A stretch of DNA of 64,000 bases from Deltaproteobacteria bacterium (GTDB taxonomy: Bacteria > Myxococcota > Kuafuiibacteriia > Kuafuiibacteriales > Kuafuiibacteriaceae), in contig JADJPE010000005.1 of assembly GCA_016713425.1 (NCBI GenBank), positions 7,236,001-7,300,000 of the forward strand, given 5' to 3'. Made by a program: the position numbers and the translations under genes. How positions within the stretch are numbered: the first letter of the stretch is position 1; each line of letters begins with the position of its first letter. Positions 35,290-44,476 of this stretch are shown one piece after another. The notes beneath the pieces are model-generated. The model did no database searches. It worked only from the letters and a program-made list of their open reading frames with translations, and was not told the DNA's origin.

Positions 35290-35990
35290 GCGCTCGCGTT
35301 TCCGGTGATCGGTCGCGCAGCCACACCCGTTTCCTGCTTCCCGTTTGTGGTCGGCACCGGCGTCGCCCGGATCTGCCGAATTCTGCCCCGCGTCCGTTCC
35401 GGGACCGGCGCCATGTCCGACGGGATCGCTATCCCGTGGTCCTGGATCGGTCCCGTCCACGCCCGGATCGCCGCCGATCGCAATCGTCGTCGACCCCATT
35501 GCACACTTCAGGCTGGTTGCATTCCTGGCCGGTGGGTCCGTAGAGGGACAGGTACCAGTAACGCAGTTCGAACGACGCACCGATCGGAACACCGGCAGTC
35601 TTGTAGTCGGCTTCGCGTTGGGCTTGTTCGACCGGGTCGCCGGGTGCACAGCAGGTGAACACGCCGCAGGGCCCCAGGCCGGAGGCGAACAGCTCCATGT
35701 TGACTTGCAGCGAGGCCAGCGCTCCGCCGGCCGCCGGGGTCACTAGATCGTGATAGCCAATCGCGTGGGATGCGTCCAAGTGATAGCCGAGGCCGCCGCT
35801 GTTGCAGTCGCGGTAGGAGTTGGCCCCGACGAAATCCTGGAAATGGACCCAGTTGAGACCGTTGGTCTCGCTGCGGTTGAAGAAGTCGTTCAGTGCCGAG
35901 ATCAGCCCGGTGCGTCCGCTGCCCGACAGACTGGAATACCAGGTCCAGAAAAGAACGTGGAACGAAGGCTCATTGCATCCTCCGGGTCAC
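35290..35990 (-). pseudogene. MopE-type surface protein fragment
   Basis: From about 35980 down, the minus strand reads FHVLFWTWYSSLSGSGRTGL, FFNRSETNGLNWVHFQDFVG, YHLDASHAIGYHDLVTP, CGVFTCCAPGDPVEQAQREADY, SFELRYWYLSLYGPTGQECN and then QPEVCNGVDDDCD, the MopE metal-binding signature. There is no start codon or signal peptide at the 5' side, and just after DDDCD the frame changes; the other frame continues as an Asp/Gly/Pro-rich tail ending near GCGCAT. It is a remnant of a larger exported protein of the kind seen at 14471-17842. Confidence 0.65.
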
Positions 35991-36264
35991 TAGCCTTGCA
36001 TACTGTGAAGAATTGGTCTCCGCAGGCGCGGGTCCGGGCATGCGATTGGCTTTTGGCGGATGTCTATCGATCCGGAGGTCCGCAGTGCGGCTCCGATCCG
36101 CCGCAATCGATGGGGCAGATAAACCCTTTTGCGCATGACGCCACCTTGTGACGGGCCCTTGCGTTTCAAGCCCGACGCACCAAGTTCACCGTCCGCCTAC
36201 AATCGGTCGCGATCGCCTGGACTAGACTCCGCGCCGCTCGGAAGCCGGGCGGGAGGTTCGAGTA

Positions 36265-38610
36265 ATGGAGATCTGTAGAACGCGACGAGAAGGGCTCGGA
36301 TGGCCGGCCTCATTTTTCGTAGGAGTCCTTCTCGCGTCGGCTGGTTGCGCGGGCGACGGGGCTCAAGGACCGCAAGGACCGCAGGGACAGCAGGGACCGA
36401 CTGGGGCGACCGGAGCAGCGGGCCCGGCCGGCCCGGCGGGCGCGGCCGGCAGCGAGGGCGAAGCGGGGTCGATGGGCGAAAAGGGAGATCCGGGTGCGCG
36501 CGGCCCCGCGGGACTCTCGATCGAGGATGAGCCTTTGTCGTCCATGGTGGCGCTCGTGCTCGACCCGGACAACGCGCTCGGCGCGAGATCCATCCCCGAG
36601 TATGTCAAAGGCCTCGTCGAGCGGATGTCGAGTGGGCGACCGATGCCCGTACGCTTTCCACTCAATCGAGCGGTCACCGATTCGGTTCGCACGATCGCGG
36701 GGCTCGAGCACCACGTCGTCGTTCGGTGGCTCGATCCACTGGACCTCGAGCGTCCAAGTGAGATCTTCTTCGGCGCGAACAACGACTACATCGCGTATTT
36801 CGGCGAGGGCTGGGAGGCCGATGGCGCGACGCCGTATTTCAGCGGCAGCGCGACCGAGGGCTGGGTCTGGATCAACCACGAGTACATCTCGAATGAGCAG
36901 CCGACCGAAACGACGGCACCGACCGGCCAGAATCTGACGCTCGCCAAGTGGCTTTCGGCAAATGGCCTTCTCACCAAGGACGATATCGAAGCCGATGTCT
37001 GGAGCGTCGAGGACGTGGACGCTTTCATCCGAGGCGCAAAGCGGAACGTCGGAGGCTCCTGGTTCCGAATCGTTCAGGATCCTGGATCGCGTCGGTGGTC
37101 CGTTGATCTGACCGCAGGGAGCCTTCGGTACGACGCGACCAGCGCGACGCTAACGAAAGTTGTCGGTCACGCGCTGGCGAGGCGCGCGATGAACGACGAA
37201 GGCGTCGAACTTCCGGAGGGCGTCGTTCCCGGCATCGCGGGCGATTGTTCGGGCGCTGTCACACCGTGGGGAACCATCCTGAGCGCGGAAGAGAACGTGC
37301 AGGACTACTACGGAGATCTCGAGACCGCCTGGAGCAGCGACAACAAGTTCGATCCAAGCGATGTGGCATGGGCACCCGGAAGCAACGTTCAGCCCGACGT
37401 TTCACCCTCGACGAGTGCCAGCTTCGGCGCGATCTCCGTCGCGGCCGAGCGCCATGACCGCGACAACTACGGCTTCTTGGTGGAGATGGATGTTGGCGCA
37501 GCGCCCGACGAATACTACGGAAAGACGGAAGAAGGCGTGGGTCACCGAAAGATCGGTGCGATGGGGCGAGCGCGGTGGGAGAACGCGACCTTCGTCGTCG
37601 ATACGGACTGGCGGCTTGCTCCGGAGCAGCCAGTGGTTGTCTACGCGGCGAACGATCGATACAGCGGGCGCATCTACAAGTTCGTCAGCCGGGAGACGTA
37701 CAAAGACGGCATGTCGAAAGCGGAGATGCGCGCGCTCTTGGATGAAGGGACGCTGTACGTCGCTCACTTCGCGGACCTGGACAACGCGCGCGGCTTCGGC
37801 CTTTCGAGCGGCGTTACACCCACGATGGATGCGCCCGGTTCAGGGCGATGGATCGAGATGTCGGTAACGAATGAGACCGATATTGCACCCAACGCGGGCG
37901 CGCTCCAAGCACCGGCCGCACCGACAATGACCGTCGGGGCGGCATTGAAGGATACGACATGGAACGGCATCGCGGGCTTTCCAACGGACAACGCCGTGAG
38001 GCAGGCTCTTTTTACTGCGGCCACGAAGATCGGAGTTCGAGAGACGAACCGACCCGAAGATGTTGAATGGAGTCCGACGCATCGACGTCTTTATGTGGCT
38101 TTTACCAAGCACAATCGCCGTACCGCGCTGGATGACTCGGGTATCTTGCGCGATCCGGCGACCCACGGCGACTCACCGAGACGGGACGATGTCGTGGGCC
38201 GCATCTATGCGATGGAGGAAACGAACGACGACCCGGCGACTGCGCGTACGTTCTTGTTCTGGGAGGCCTGGGCGGGATCGAGTGGGGATGACGATCAAGA
38301 CCCGGATCTCGAGGCTGCCAATCCGGACAACCTGGTGCTCGACGCGCACGGTGACGTTTGGTTCGGCACGGACGGGAACTTTGGCACCAACAACCACGCG
38401 GACGCTCTGTATTATCTCGATCTCGATCCGACCCATCGCGCGGGTCAAGAAGGCGTCGAGCGCCCCACGTTTGCGTTTGCCTTTCGCGTCGCCGCTGGAC
38501 CCAGCGACTCGGAGGCGACGGGCCCGGCGTTCAATGCTGACCAGTCCACGCTCTTCTTCGACGTGCAGCATCCTGGTGAGAGCACGGTGAGTCATTGGCC
38601 GCATCGCTGA
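36265..38610 (+). CDS. PhoX-family (DUF839) phosphatase-like lipoprotein with collagen-like stalk
   Basis: 781 residues. Signal with lipobox LASAGC (Cys 28). Residues about 33-85 are collagen-like Gly-x-y triplets (GPQGPQGQQGPTGATG...GEKGDPGARG). The rest is a PhoX-type six-bladed propeller: WVWINHEYISNEQPTET, GDCSGAVTPWGTILSAEEN, ETNRPEDVEWSPTHRRLYV, NLVLDAHGDVWFGTDGN and ATGPAFNADQSTLFFDVQHPGE. PhoX enzymes are Ca/Fe-dependent alkaline phosphatases, normally Tat-exported; here a lipoprotein signal without twin Arg replaces it (there is an RTRREG near the start but no SRRxFLK). Catalytic activity is not certain. The next gene begins at or close to its end, suggesting co-expression. Confidence 0.85.
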   Translation: MEICRTRREGLGWPASFFVGVLLASAGCAGDGAQGPQGPQGQQGPTGATGAAGPAGPAGAAGSEGEAGSMGEKGDPGARGPAGLSIEDEPLSSMVALVLDPDNALGARSIPEYVKGLVERMSSGRPMPVRFPLNRAVTDSVRTIAGLEHHVVVRWLDPLDLERPSEIFFGANNDYIAYFGEGWEADGATPYFSGSATEGWVWINHEYISNEQPTETTAPTGQNLTLAKWLSANGLLTKDDIEADVWSVEDVDAFIRGAKRNVGGSWFRIVQDPGSRRWSVDLTAGSLRYDATSATLTKVVGHALARRAMNDEGVELPEGVVPGIAGDCSGAVTPWGTILSAEENVQDYYGDLETAWSSDNKFDPSDVAWAPGSNVQPDVSPSTSASFGAISVAAERHDRDNYGFLVEMDVGAAPDEYYGKTEEGVGHRKIGAMGRARWENATFVVDTDWRLAPEQPVVVYAANDRYSGRIYKFVSRETYKDGMSKAEMRALLDEGTLYVAHFADLDNARGFGLSSGVTPTMDAPGSGRWIEMSVTNETDIAPNAGALQAPAAPTMTVGAALKDTTWNGIAGFPTDNAVRQALFTAATKIGVRETNRPEDVEWSPTHRRLYVAFTKHNRRTALDDSGILRDPATHGDSPRRDDVVGRIYAMEETNDDPATARTFLFWEAWAGSSGDDDQDPDLEAANPDNLVLDAHGDVWFGTDGNFGTNNHADALYYLDLDPTHRAGQEGVERPTFAFAFRVAAGPSDSEATGPAFNADQSTLFFDVQHPGESTVSHWPHR

Positions 38611-38630
38611 GGCTTTCCAGGGTGTGCAAG

Positions 38631-40532
38631 ATGACGTTGTTTGGCGCGAGGTCGCGTGAGCTGAGGTCGTGTGAGCCGAGCTCGTGTGGCCCACGGTGGT
38701 TCTTGAGGAAGCGACTCTCTATCGTGGCTGCTCTTTCGTGGTGCAGCCTTTCGGGTGTGCTGACCGGCTGTGTGTTTGATGGTCGAACGCTCGAAGCACC
38801 GCATGGGCTTGATTCAGGCAACAGGGCGACGGCGCTGGATGGTGGAGCGGAGCGCGCCGACGGCGGCGCCAGGAAGCTCGATGGCGCGACGCTCGATGGC
38901 GCGACGCTCGATGGCGCGACGCTCGATGGCGCGACGATCGATGGCGCGACGGTCGATGACGCGACGATCGATGACGCGACGATCGATGACGCGACGATCG
39001 ATGACGCGCAAACGAACGGCACAGATGCAGGCGAGCTGGAGGACTACGACCCACTCGCAGTAGCCCGGTCGGCAGGCGACCGAGTCGACAATCCTGAAGC
39101 TGTGATTCCGCCTCAGTGCTACACCGCGACGGAAGGCCGCTCGAACCCGTGCTGGGCCTGTCACACCGAAGCGCGATTTCCCAACATGATGGGCGATTTC
39201 GATCTTCAGACGTCGTACGCGTTCTCGCCGGTCGCACAGACGAACCACTGGGTGAACCTGTTCGCCGACAATGGTCCATCGGTGCGTGCGATCTCGGATG
39301 AGGCCATTCTCCGTTGGGTCCGAACGGACAACTATGCGCCGCTTCGTCGCGCGCTCTTGCGGCGTCGATCGGCGTTTCCGGGCTTTCCGGGCTTTCCGGG
39401 CTTTCCGGGCTATATTCCTGACCTTGACCTAAATGCGGGCTTCGATGAGGACGGGTTCGCGCGGGATGGGAGCGGGTGGCGGGCTTTTCGCTACAAGCCT
39501 TTCGTCGGTACTTTCTGGCCCACCAACGGGAGCACGGATGACGTCTTCATCCGCCTTCCTCCGGCCTTTCGGATGAATGCGCGTGGGCAAATCGACCTCG
39601 AGACATACCGCGCAAATCTCACGATTCTCGAGGCAGCGATGACGAGGCAGGCAACATCAACGGGGGCCGATGCGGAACTTCCGCCTCACTACGAGGGCGC
39701 GGCGTCCGATGTTGCGGTTTCGTTGGGGCTCTATCCTGAGGGCGTGGAGTTCTTGCATTCGGTCCGGTATCTCGATCCCGCGGCCCCCGACATGATGGGC
39801 CTTAGGATGAAGGAGCTTCGCTATTCGCGGAAGGCTCGTTTCTTGGATCGGTGGGCGATCCAGCGAGCCTACGAGCGGGAGATCGAAGAGAAGGACGAAG
39901 GCGTGTTGCCTACCTTTTCTGGATCTCCTCTGGTCGGGTTGCGCAATCGCTTTGGGTGGCAGCTTCAGGCTTACATTGAAGACGAGTCGGGTCGTCTTCG
40001 CCTACAGACCCACGAAGAGCATCTCTCTTGCATGGGCTGCCATTCCTCCGTGGGGATAACGGCAGACCAGACTTTCGCGTTTCCGCGCAAGGTGCCCGGT
40101 CGGGCTGGATGGGGCTACCAGAGTCTCGCCGGAATCCCGGATGTACCGCAGGTGGGTCACGCCGAGCCAGAGTACCTGACGTATCTTCGACGCGTGGGCG
40201 GGGGCGACGAGTTCCGTGCGAACGATGAGATGCTGACGCGCTTCTTTCCCGGTGGCCGACTCGCAGAAGCGGAACTCCGGCGGGCGGACGGCCAGGGCGA
40301 TCAAGACATTCGGTTCATCGTTCTCCCGTCACCGTCGCGGGCGCTTCTGCTCAACAAGGCCTATCGTGTTCGCGTTGCACGCCAGGATTTCATCAAGGGA
40401 CGGGACGCTTTGCTTGCGCCCGCCGACAAGGTCTTGCGCGTTGTGTCCGAGTCCTCGACCGGTCTGTCGCCGAGCGAGCGTGTCTATCGTGACGGCAGGC
40501 TGCGGCTCGATTGGGGCGCGGTCGACCGATAG
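38631..40532 (+). CDS. di-haem (CxxCH x2) lipoprotein
   Basis: About 633 residues. Lipobox LSGVLTGC. Then a 45-residue repeat-encoded linker LDGATLDGATLDGAT...IDDAT. Two c-type haem motifs: NPCWACHTEARFPNMMG near the N-terminus and LSCMGCHSSVG near residue 480. A FPGFPGFPGFPG stretch is encoded by a 9-bp repeat. The overall pattern (haem, long region, haem near the end) resembles multihaem or c551-peroxidase-like electron carriers, but no family is certain. ATG 38631 gives a long n-region; a TTG at 38703 would give a better signal (LRKRLSIVAALSW...). It starts 20 bp after the PhoX-like gene, so the two are probably one transcript. Confidence 0.75.
   Translation: MTLFGARSRELRSCEPSSCGPRWFLRKRLSIVAALSWCSLSGVLTGCVFDGRTLEAPHGLDSGNRATALDGGAERADGGARKLDGATLDGATLDGATLDGATIDGATVDDATIDDATIDDATIDDAQTNGTDAGELEDYDPLAVARSAGDRVDNPEAVIPPQCYTATEGRSNPCWACHTEARFPNMMGDFDLQTSYAFSPVAQTNHWVNLFADNGPSVRAISDEAILRWVRTDNYAPLRRALLRRRSAFPGFPGFPGFPGYIPDLDLNAGFDEDGFARDGSGWRAFRYKPFVGTFWPTNGSTDDVFIRLPPAFRMNARGQIDLETYRANLTILEAAMTRQATSTGADAELPPHYEGAASDVAVSLGLYPEGVEFLHSVRYLDPAAPDMMGLRMKELRYSRKARFLDRWAIQRAYEREIEEKDEGVLPTFSGSPLVGLRNRFGWQLQAYIEDESGRLRLQTHEEHLSCMGCHSSVGITADQTFAFPRKVPGRAGWGYQSLAGIPDVPQVGHAEPEYLTYLRRVGGGDEFRANDEMLTRFFPGGRLAEAELRRADGQGDQDIRFIVLPSPSRALLLNKAYRVRVARQDFIKGRDALLAPADKVLRVVSESSTGLSPSERVYRDGRLRLDWGAVDR
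38877..39011. repeat. 15-bp coding tandem repeat, 9 copies
   Basis: Unit CTCGATGGCGCGACG, encoding LDGAT then IDDAT variants, in the linker of the di-haem lipoprotein. Confidence 0.95.
39375..39410. repeat. 9-bp coding tandem repeat, 4 copies
   Basis: Four exact copies of TTTCCGGGC encoding FPG repeats in the di-haem lipoprotein. Exact identity suggests recent slippage. Confidence 0.95.
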
Positions 40533-40613
40533 ATAGATTGGTATCGTGCTACTCGGCCAACGGGCGGTCGGTACCTTGATGCCTTGAGCGGCGGGTGATG
40601 CTTCGAGTGCATC

Positions 40614-41618
40614 CTACGGGCTATCGCAACGCAAGCTTCGGAGCATGCGCGATTGTCGCTTCGCAAGTGCCGCTTCGGTCGAACGCATTCCCTCCTGATA
40701 TCGATCGTAGCCAATCGCGAACCGAACGAACAACACATTGCGCCCGTGCTCGATGGCGAGATCGGTGCGCACGGACCCAGTCATCTCGGCCCTCATGTCG
40801 TCCCAGATGAGTCGCGTCGCGCGTTGTCCCGCAGCCTGCACGGTAGACAGTTCTACCGGCCCCAGGGCGTCCTCAGCGAGTTCGCTTAGAGGTACGAACT
40901 TCTCTCTCTCTACGAGCGCCAACTCAACGCTGCTGCCAACGAGCGCCATTTCTGACGGGCTCAAATAGCCGTGAATGATGACGCACGCATTCGCCGTGCT
41001 CCCACATGGCACGAGGCCGGAGCGAGTCGCGTGTTTCCGGGCCCAGTCTGTTTGCACGCTCCAGTAGTAGGGAACTTCGAGGCTGCACGATACGGACCTA
41101 GGACGGACGCGCACCCAGCGAACCTCCATGCTCGCACCGGCAACCGTGCCCAATGTCTCGATGTCTGGCCCGGCCAAGGAATCCCGTCGCGGTTCCCGAA
41201 ACCATCGACGCGGTGAGAAGATCTGGAGGTCCGGGTCCGCTTCGATCTTTCCCAACATGCGAGCTGGCGCTCGCTGAAGCGCCGATCCGAGCGCTGCCCA
41301 TCCTCCCTCCCAGTCGACGCCCTCCCAGTCGACGATGCCACGTCCAGATCGCGCACTCCTTCCGACGGTCGAAGCCGCGTTGGTCATCGCCCTTGTGTAC
41401 GTACAGTCCGTCTTGTAAGCCTCTCGGAACAACGCCAGCGCACGTTCATAGCGCTTGGCCTCGAGCGCTTTCATTCCAAGGTCGTTAAGTCGCCGAGCTT
41501 TCCGCTTGGCGGCCTCCGAAACGGGCGTACCACCCGAGCAGGAATCCGACGACCCAGCGTCCGCAACCGACGCTGTGGCGACCATGAGCGCGCAAACCAA
41601 ACCTGCTCCCGGCGTCAT
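40614..41618 (-). CDS. exported protein of unknown function, third gene of lipase-like operon
   Basis: 334 residues; signal peptide MTPGAGLVCALMVATASVADA. Residues about 35-80 (KRKARRLNDLGMKALEAKRYERALALFREAYKTDCTYTRAMTNAA) look like one TPR unit. The rest has strands and Cys pairs with a near-repeat GIVDWEGVDWEGGW encoded by a 12-bp duplication. C-terminal half: LSPSEMALVGSSVELALVEREKFVPLSELAEDALGP. No domain recognised. Its start overlaps the stop of the preceding gene by 4 bp (41615-41618), so it is translationally coupled to the Ser/Thr-repeat protein and the hydrolase. Confidence 0.65.
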   Translation of the reverse strand: MTPGAGLVCALMVATASVADAGSSDSCSGGTPVSEAAKRKARRLNDLGMKALEAKRYERALALFREAYKTDCTYTRAMTNAASTVGRSARSGRGIVDWEGVDWEGGWAALGSALQRAPARMLGKIEADPDLQIFSPRRWFREPRRDSLAGPDIETLGTVAGASMEVRWVRVRPRSVSCSLEVPYYWSVQTDWARKHATRSGLVPCGSTANACVIIHGYLSPSEMALVGSSVELALVEREKFVPLSELAEDALGPVELSTVQAAGQRATRLIWDDMRAEMTGSVRTDLAIEHGRNVLFVRFAIGYDRYQEGMRSTEAALAKRQSRMLRSLRCDSP

Positions 41619-42064
41619 CGGGCGATCACACCAGGCTCCGAGGCGTCCGCAGCATCCAAGGGTTCGGTAGCGGCGGTTGAGTCGGTTGGAGCGGTTGAAT
41701 CAGTTGAAGCGGTTGAATCAGTTGAAGCGGTTGAATCAGTTGAAGCGGTTGAAGCGGTTGAAGCGGTTGAAGCGGTTGAATCAGTCGAAGCGGTTGAGGC
41801 GGTTGAAGCGGTGCCCGCCGATTCGATGATCCGATCGGCGAGAAGGCCAACCGCATCGTTCACAAGACGTACCGCGCGATAGCTCCCATGGACCATGACA
41901 TCGTGCGCGACGCGAACGCGCTGCGTCGAGCGCTTCAAGGGTGCGATCCGCTCAAGCAGATCGAACGGGCGCGCCGCAAGCTCGGCATGCACTTCTTCGA
42001 TCGCCGTGGTTCCGTGATGGACCACGTCGTGGATGAGCTTGTTGAGTCCCTTCACTCGCTTCAT
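41615..42064 (-). CDS. small helical protein with TAS/TDS repeat tail; partner of the hydrolase
   Basis: 149 residues. Residues 1-82 are amphipathic helices (MKRVKGLNKLIHDVVHHGTTAIEEVHAELAARPFDLLERI, VRVAHDVMVHGSYRAVRLVNDAVGLLADRI). They resemble the N-terminal segment that, in some proteobacterial lipase/esterase proteins, precedes the alpha/beta hydrolase domain in the same chain. Here it is a separate gene placed after the hydrolase and overlapping it by 4 bp. Residues about 83-135 are TASTDS repeats from a 9-bp DNA repeat (41672-41811). No signal peptide. Likely a helper or membrane-associating subunit of the hydrolase; inferred from that fusion pattern. Confidence 0.6.
   Translation of the reverse strand: MKRVKGLNKLIHDVVHHGTTAIEEVHAELAARPFDLLERIAPLKRSTQRVRVAHDVMVHGSYRAVRLVNDAVGLLADRIIESAGTASTASTASTDSTASTASTASTASTDSTASTDSTASTDSTAPTDSTAATEPLDAADASEPGVIAR
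41672..41811. repeat. 9-bp coding tandem repeat (GTTGAAGCG/GTTGAATCA), about 15 copies
   Basis: Two alternating variants of the unit, GTTGAAGCG and GTTGAATCA, encode TAS and TDS triplets in the minus-strand gene 41615-42064. Likely length-variable. Confidence 0.92.
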
Positions 42065-43089
42065 CTGCCCCCCGTCGCCTCTGTCTCAGTCGCCGTCGCG
42101 GCACAGCCTTCTCGTACAATGCGATAGACGTCCGCATCGTGGGTCAGGTTCATATGGCCAAGGCCCGGAACAATCCGAAGGTTTGCGGTAGGGAAACGGG
42201 GTGCGTGTGTTTCGTCGGCGGGCTGCCCGGTCGCGCTGGCCACCCGCACGACGGCGTCGCCAAAAAGCTGGGAGATCAGATGCCGCTCGTCCTTCGCCAG
42301 CGTGCCCGCCACAACATAGTGCTGCACGTTGCGTTGGAGCGGAACGTAGACCCGACGGTTCCCAAGACTCGTATCTGGATCCCCTCCCAGCCAGTCCTCG
42401 TCCACGAGGTTCGCGTGGCGTAGGTCCTTGATTCCTCGACTTCTGAGGTTGACAACCTTTCGAACCAAACGCGTAACCGGTTCGTTGACGACGTGCATCG
42501 CAATCGATAGCGCCCCGCCCAACTTCTCTAGCGGTGCGCCAAGGTGAGGCGATCCTAGATAAAACGCCGCCCGCAAGAGCCGCGGCCATTGGTGCTTTTG
42601 CGCCTCCCCATAGTGACATGCACTGCGAATCAACAGCCCGCCCATGCTGTGACCGATCAAGACGAGCTCCTTGATCGGCATTGGATAGGCCTGAGAAAGC
42701 TTCTCGAGAAGACCGGCAAACGCCTTCCCGTTGTCTGAGATGTGTCGCCCCGAGTTGTATCGAAGAGATAGCGGCGTATACCCAAAATCTTGCTGCAGCA
42801 GCGTACCGTACGATGTCTCGGGCTGGCCGGGAAAAAACCAGCAAGATTCGTTGCAGGCCATGCCGTGGACCAGGACGCAAACTTTGTCGGTCGCCGACGC
42901 CAAGAGCGCGTCCCTTAGAGCATCTTTCGTGAGCTCGAGCGCCTTGCCACGTGCATAGTAAGCCATCTCGATCGCGAGTCCGTTGTCGGTCTGCTCAAGG
43001 TAGTCACCAACGATCGCGTTGAGAATACTGACGCTCCCATCCAACCAGGTAGGTTTAGCAGGCACCGTGCGATCGTCGATTCCGCCCAC
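42061..43089 (-). CDS. alpha/beta hydrolase, lipase/esterase-like
   Basis: 342 residues. An oxyanion-type VLVHGMACNESCW is followed by LLQQDFGYTPLSLRYNSGRHISDNG, the nucleophile elbow ELVLIGHSMGGLLIRSA (G-H-S-M-G, Ser nucleophile) and a candidate catalytic His in LRIVPGLGHMNLTHDADVY; an Asp is expected in between (candidates DEDWLGGDPDT). This is the lipase/PGAP1-DUF676-like class acting on ester bonds. The stretch before the core, LNAIVGDYLEQTDNGLAIEM, is typical of long-chain esterase-like proteins that carry an extra N-terminal helical domain, here supplied by the next gene. No signal peptide. First gene of a three-gene operon with 4-bp overlaps. Confidence 0.85.
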   Translation of the reverse strand: MGGIDDRTVPAKPTWLDGSVSILNAIVGDYLEQTDNGLAIEMAYYARGKALELTKDALRDALLASATDKVCVLVHGMACNESCWFFPGQPETSYGTLLQQDFGYTPLSLRYNSGRHISDNGKAFAGLLEKLSQAYPMPIKELVLIGHSMGGLLIRSACHYGEAQKHQWPRLLRAAFYLGSPHLGAPLEKLGGALSIAMHVVNEPVTRLVRKVVNLRSRGIKDLRHANLVDEDWLGGDPDTSLGNRRVYVPLQRNVQHYVVAGTLAKDERHLISQLFGDAVVRVASATGQPADETHAPRFPTANLRIVPGLGHMNLTHDADVYRIVREGCAATATETEATGGR

Positions 43090-43616
43090 AGCGCATCCTT
43101 AGCACAGGCGACAAACAAGGGGCCAGCGCGGCGACCGGCCAGCGTGGTGACCGTCAGATGCTTCGCTTCTGCCATCGAGGTTGCCGACGGCCTGCGCGCG
43201 CTGCGCATGCTTCATTTTTCGAACGACGGTACGTCCGTCATGAACGATTCGTCGCAACTCGGCGAGCCGAAATGTCGGCTGGCCCCGAGAATCCATACCA
43301 TACCCGAGCGTGACTCGAATGAGGCAGATGATGGCTCTTGGTATCGGAAGTCCCAAGAGCAATGTCATGAACCTCGTCCCGAACGCGCGGAAGCTCGGAG
43401 AGACCGGCGACTTTGGCTACACCTGGACCAACTATGAGGAGCTTGGCGAAGAACGGGGCGCTGTGTTCATGTCGAAGCCGCAGGCGCTCTCGTGGCTCCA
43501 GGTCTTTCGCTCCTTCTCGATGCCGCAAAGCGCCTGGTAGACGTCGATCGCGATCGCGATCGCGGCGCGAGGCTCTCCGCCGTCGAGGGCCTTCACGAAG
43601 TATCGCATCGCGGTTC
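43090..43616. other. 527 bp gap
   Basis: Upstream of the hydrolase operon. Holds a doubtful short frame (43310-43540) and a (GATCGC)n run at about 43545-43566. No clear promoter identified. Confidence 0.4.
43310..43540 (+). CDS. short frame, doubtful
   Basis: 76 codons (MTRMRQMMALGIGSPKSNVM...TWTNYEELGEERGAVFMSK...LSWLQVFRSFSMPQ). The composition is protein-like, particularly TWTNYEELGEERGAVFMSKPQALSWLQVFRSF, but no family, signal peptide or good ribosome-binding site was seen. Possibly the tail of a lost gene. Confidence 0.3.
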   Translation: MTRMRQMMALGIGSPKSNVMNLVPNARKLGETGDFGYTWTNYEELGEERGAVFMSKPQALSWLQVFRSFSMPQSAW

Positions 43617-44245
43617 GGTTGGGCGTTCGCGGGGCCCTTTTTGATCTATCTGTTCGCTCTAGGACAACTCACGTTGGATGCGGTGGCAGGTCGTCAAGCC
43701 TTTCGGAAGGAGTCCACGGATTTCAAAGGCGAAGTCTTTCAGGCGCATTACTTCGGATGCTTTGTGGGCGGCGCGCTGACAGGGGTATTGAGCCTGACGT
43801 GGCGCGGAAACGCGATGGTGCAGGTGCCCAATGCCGAAGAGCTGGATGCGCTACTCGCTTTCGCTCGACAGGCGCGCCCGGATTACGAGCTCCTGGGGAT
43901 ATTGGGCCCGGAGGAACAGTGCCGTCAGTTCATCGATCGCATCGGCATCCGGAGAGACCAGTGTCGGCTGAGTCAGATGAGTTGTCGCGCACGCGCTTCA
44001 CCACGACACTCCCTGACACGGTGCAGATCGGCGGCGTTTATACGCCGCCCGAGCATCGTGGCAAGGGCTACGCTCGTGCGGCCGTGGCGGGGCAGCTTCT
44101 GATCGCGCGGGAAGAGGGGGCGACGAATGGCGTCCTGTTTACAGGCAATCCCGCCGCAGCGAAGGCGTATGAGTTCGTGGGTTTTAGGCGTGGCGATGAC
44201 TACCACATCACGCTGTTGAGAGACGGAATGCGCTTTGGCTTTTAA
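43617..44245 (+). pseudogene. GNAT acetyltransferase with internal deletion and frameshift
   Basis: Two pieces in different frames. About 43617-43970 reads FLIYLFALGQLTLDAV...FQAHYFGCFVGGALTGVLSLTWRGNAMVQVPNAEELDALL...LGILGPEEQC, the N-terminal half of a two-lobed GNAT protein. About 43990-44245 reads the C-terminal lobe, TVQIGGVYTPPEHRGKGYARAAVAGQLLIAREEGATNGVLFTGNPAAAKAYEFVGF, with a good acetyl-CoA loop (PEHRGKGYARA). Roughly 60-80 residues that normally lie between them are missing and the frame shifts at about 43980. Not functional as it stands. Confidence 0.78.
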
Positions 44246-44476
44246 ATCAAATCGGGCCAAGTCTCGCCTGTACTCGCGCGGTGGACGCACATTCCAACGG
44301 GCGAATGCGCAAGACGCGGAGGCGCTGAGATTTGCACCGGAGACGAGCGAAGCGCCTGGGGTCTTTCCGCACTCGACGGATACACCGCGTCCAGTTACTG
44401 AGTTGCCATGGGTCATCAGACGATCGACCTCTTGGTATCGATACGGGACTGGGGACGCAGAACGCGCTGGCTACGG

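Noticed and set aside
36255..36264. tRNA-like T-loop sequence GGTTCGAG
   Set aside because: No acceptor or anticodon stem can be formed around it. No tRNA or rRNA was recognised anywhere in the window.
40366..40369. Beta-lactam resistance role for the BlaI/M56 pair
   Set aside because: No beta-lactamase or penicillin-binding gene is nearby and the M56 protein lacks the penicillin sensor; the efflux genes are the linked targets. The pair itself is at 59347-60791.
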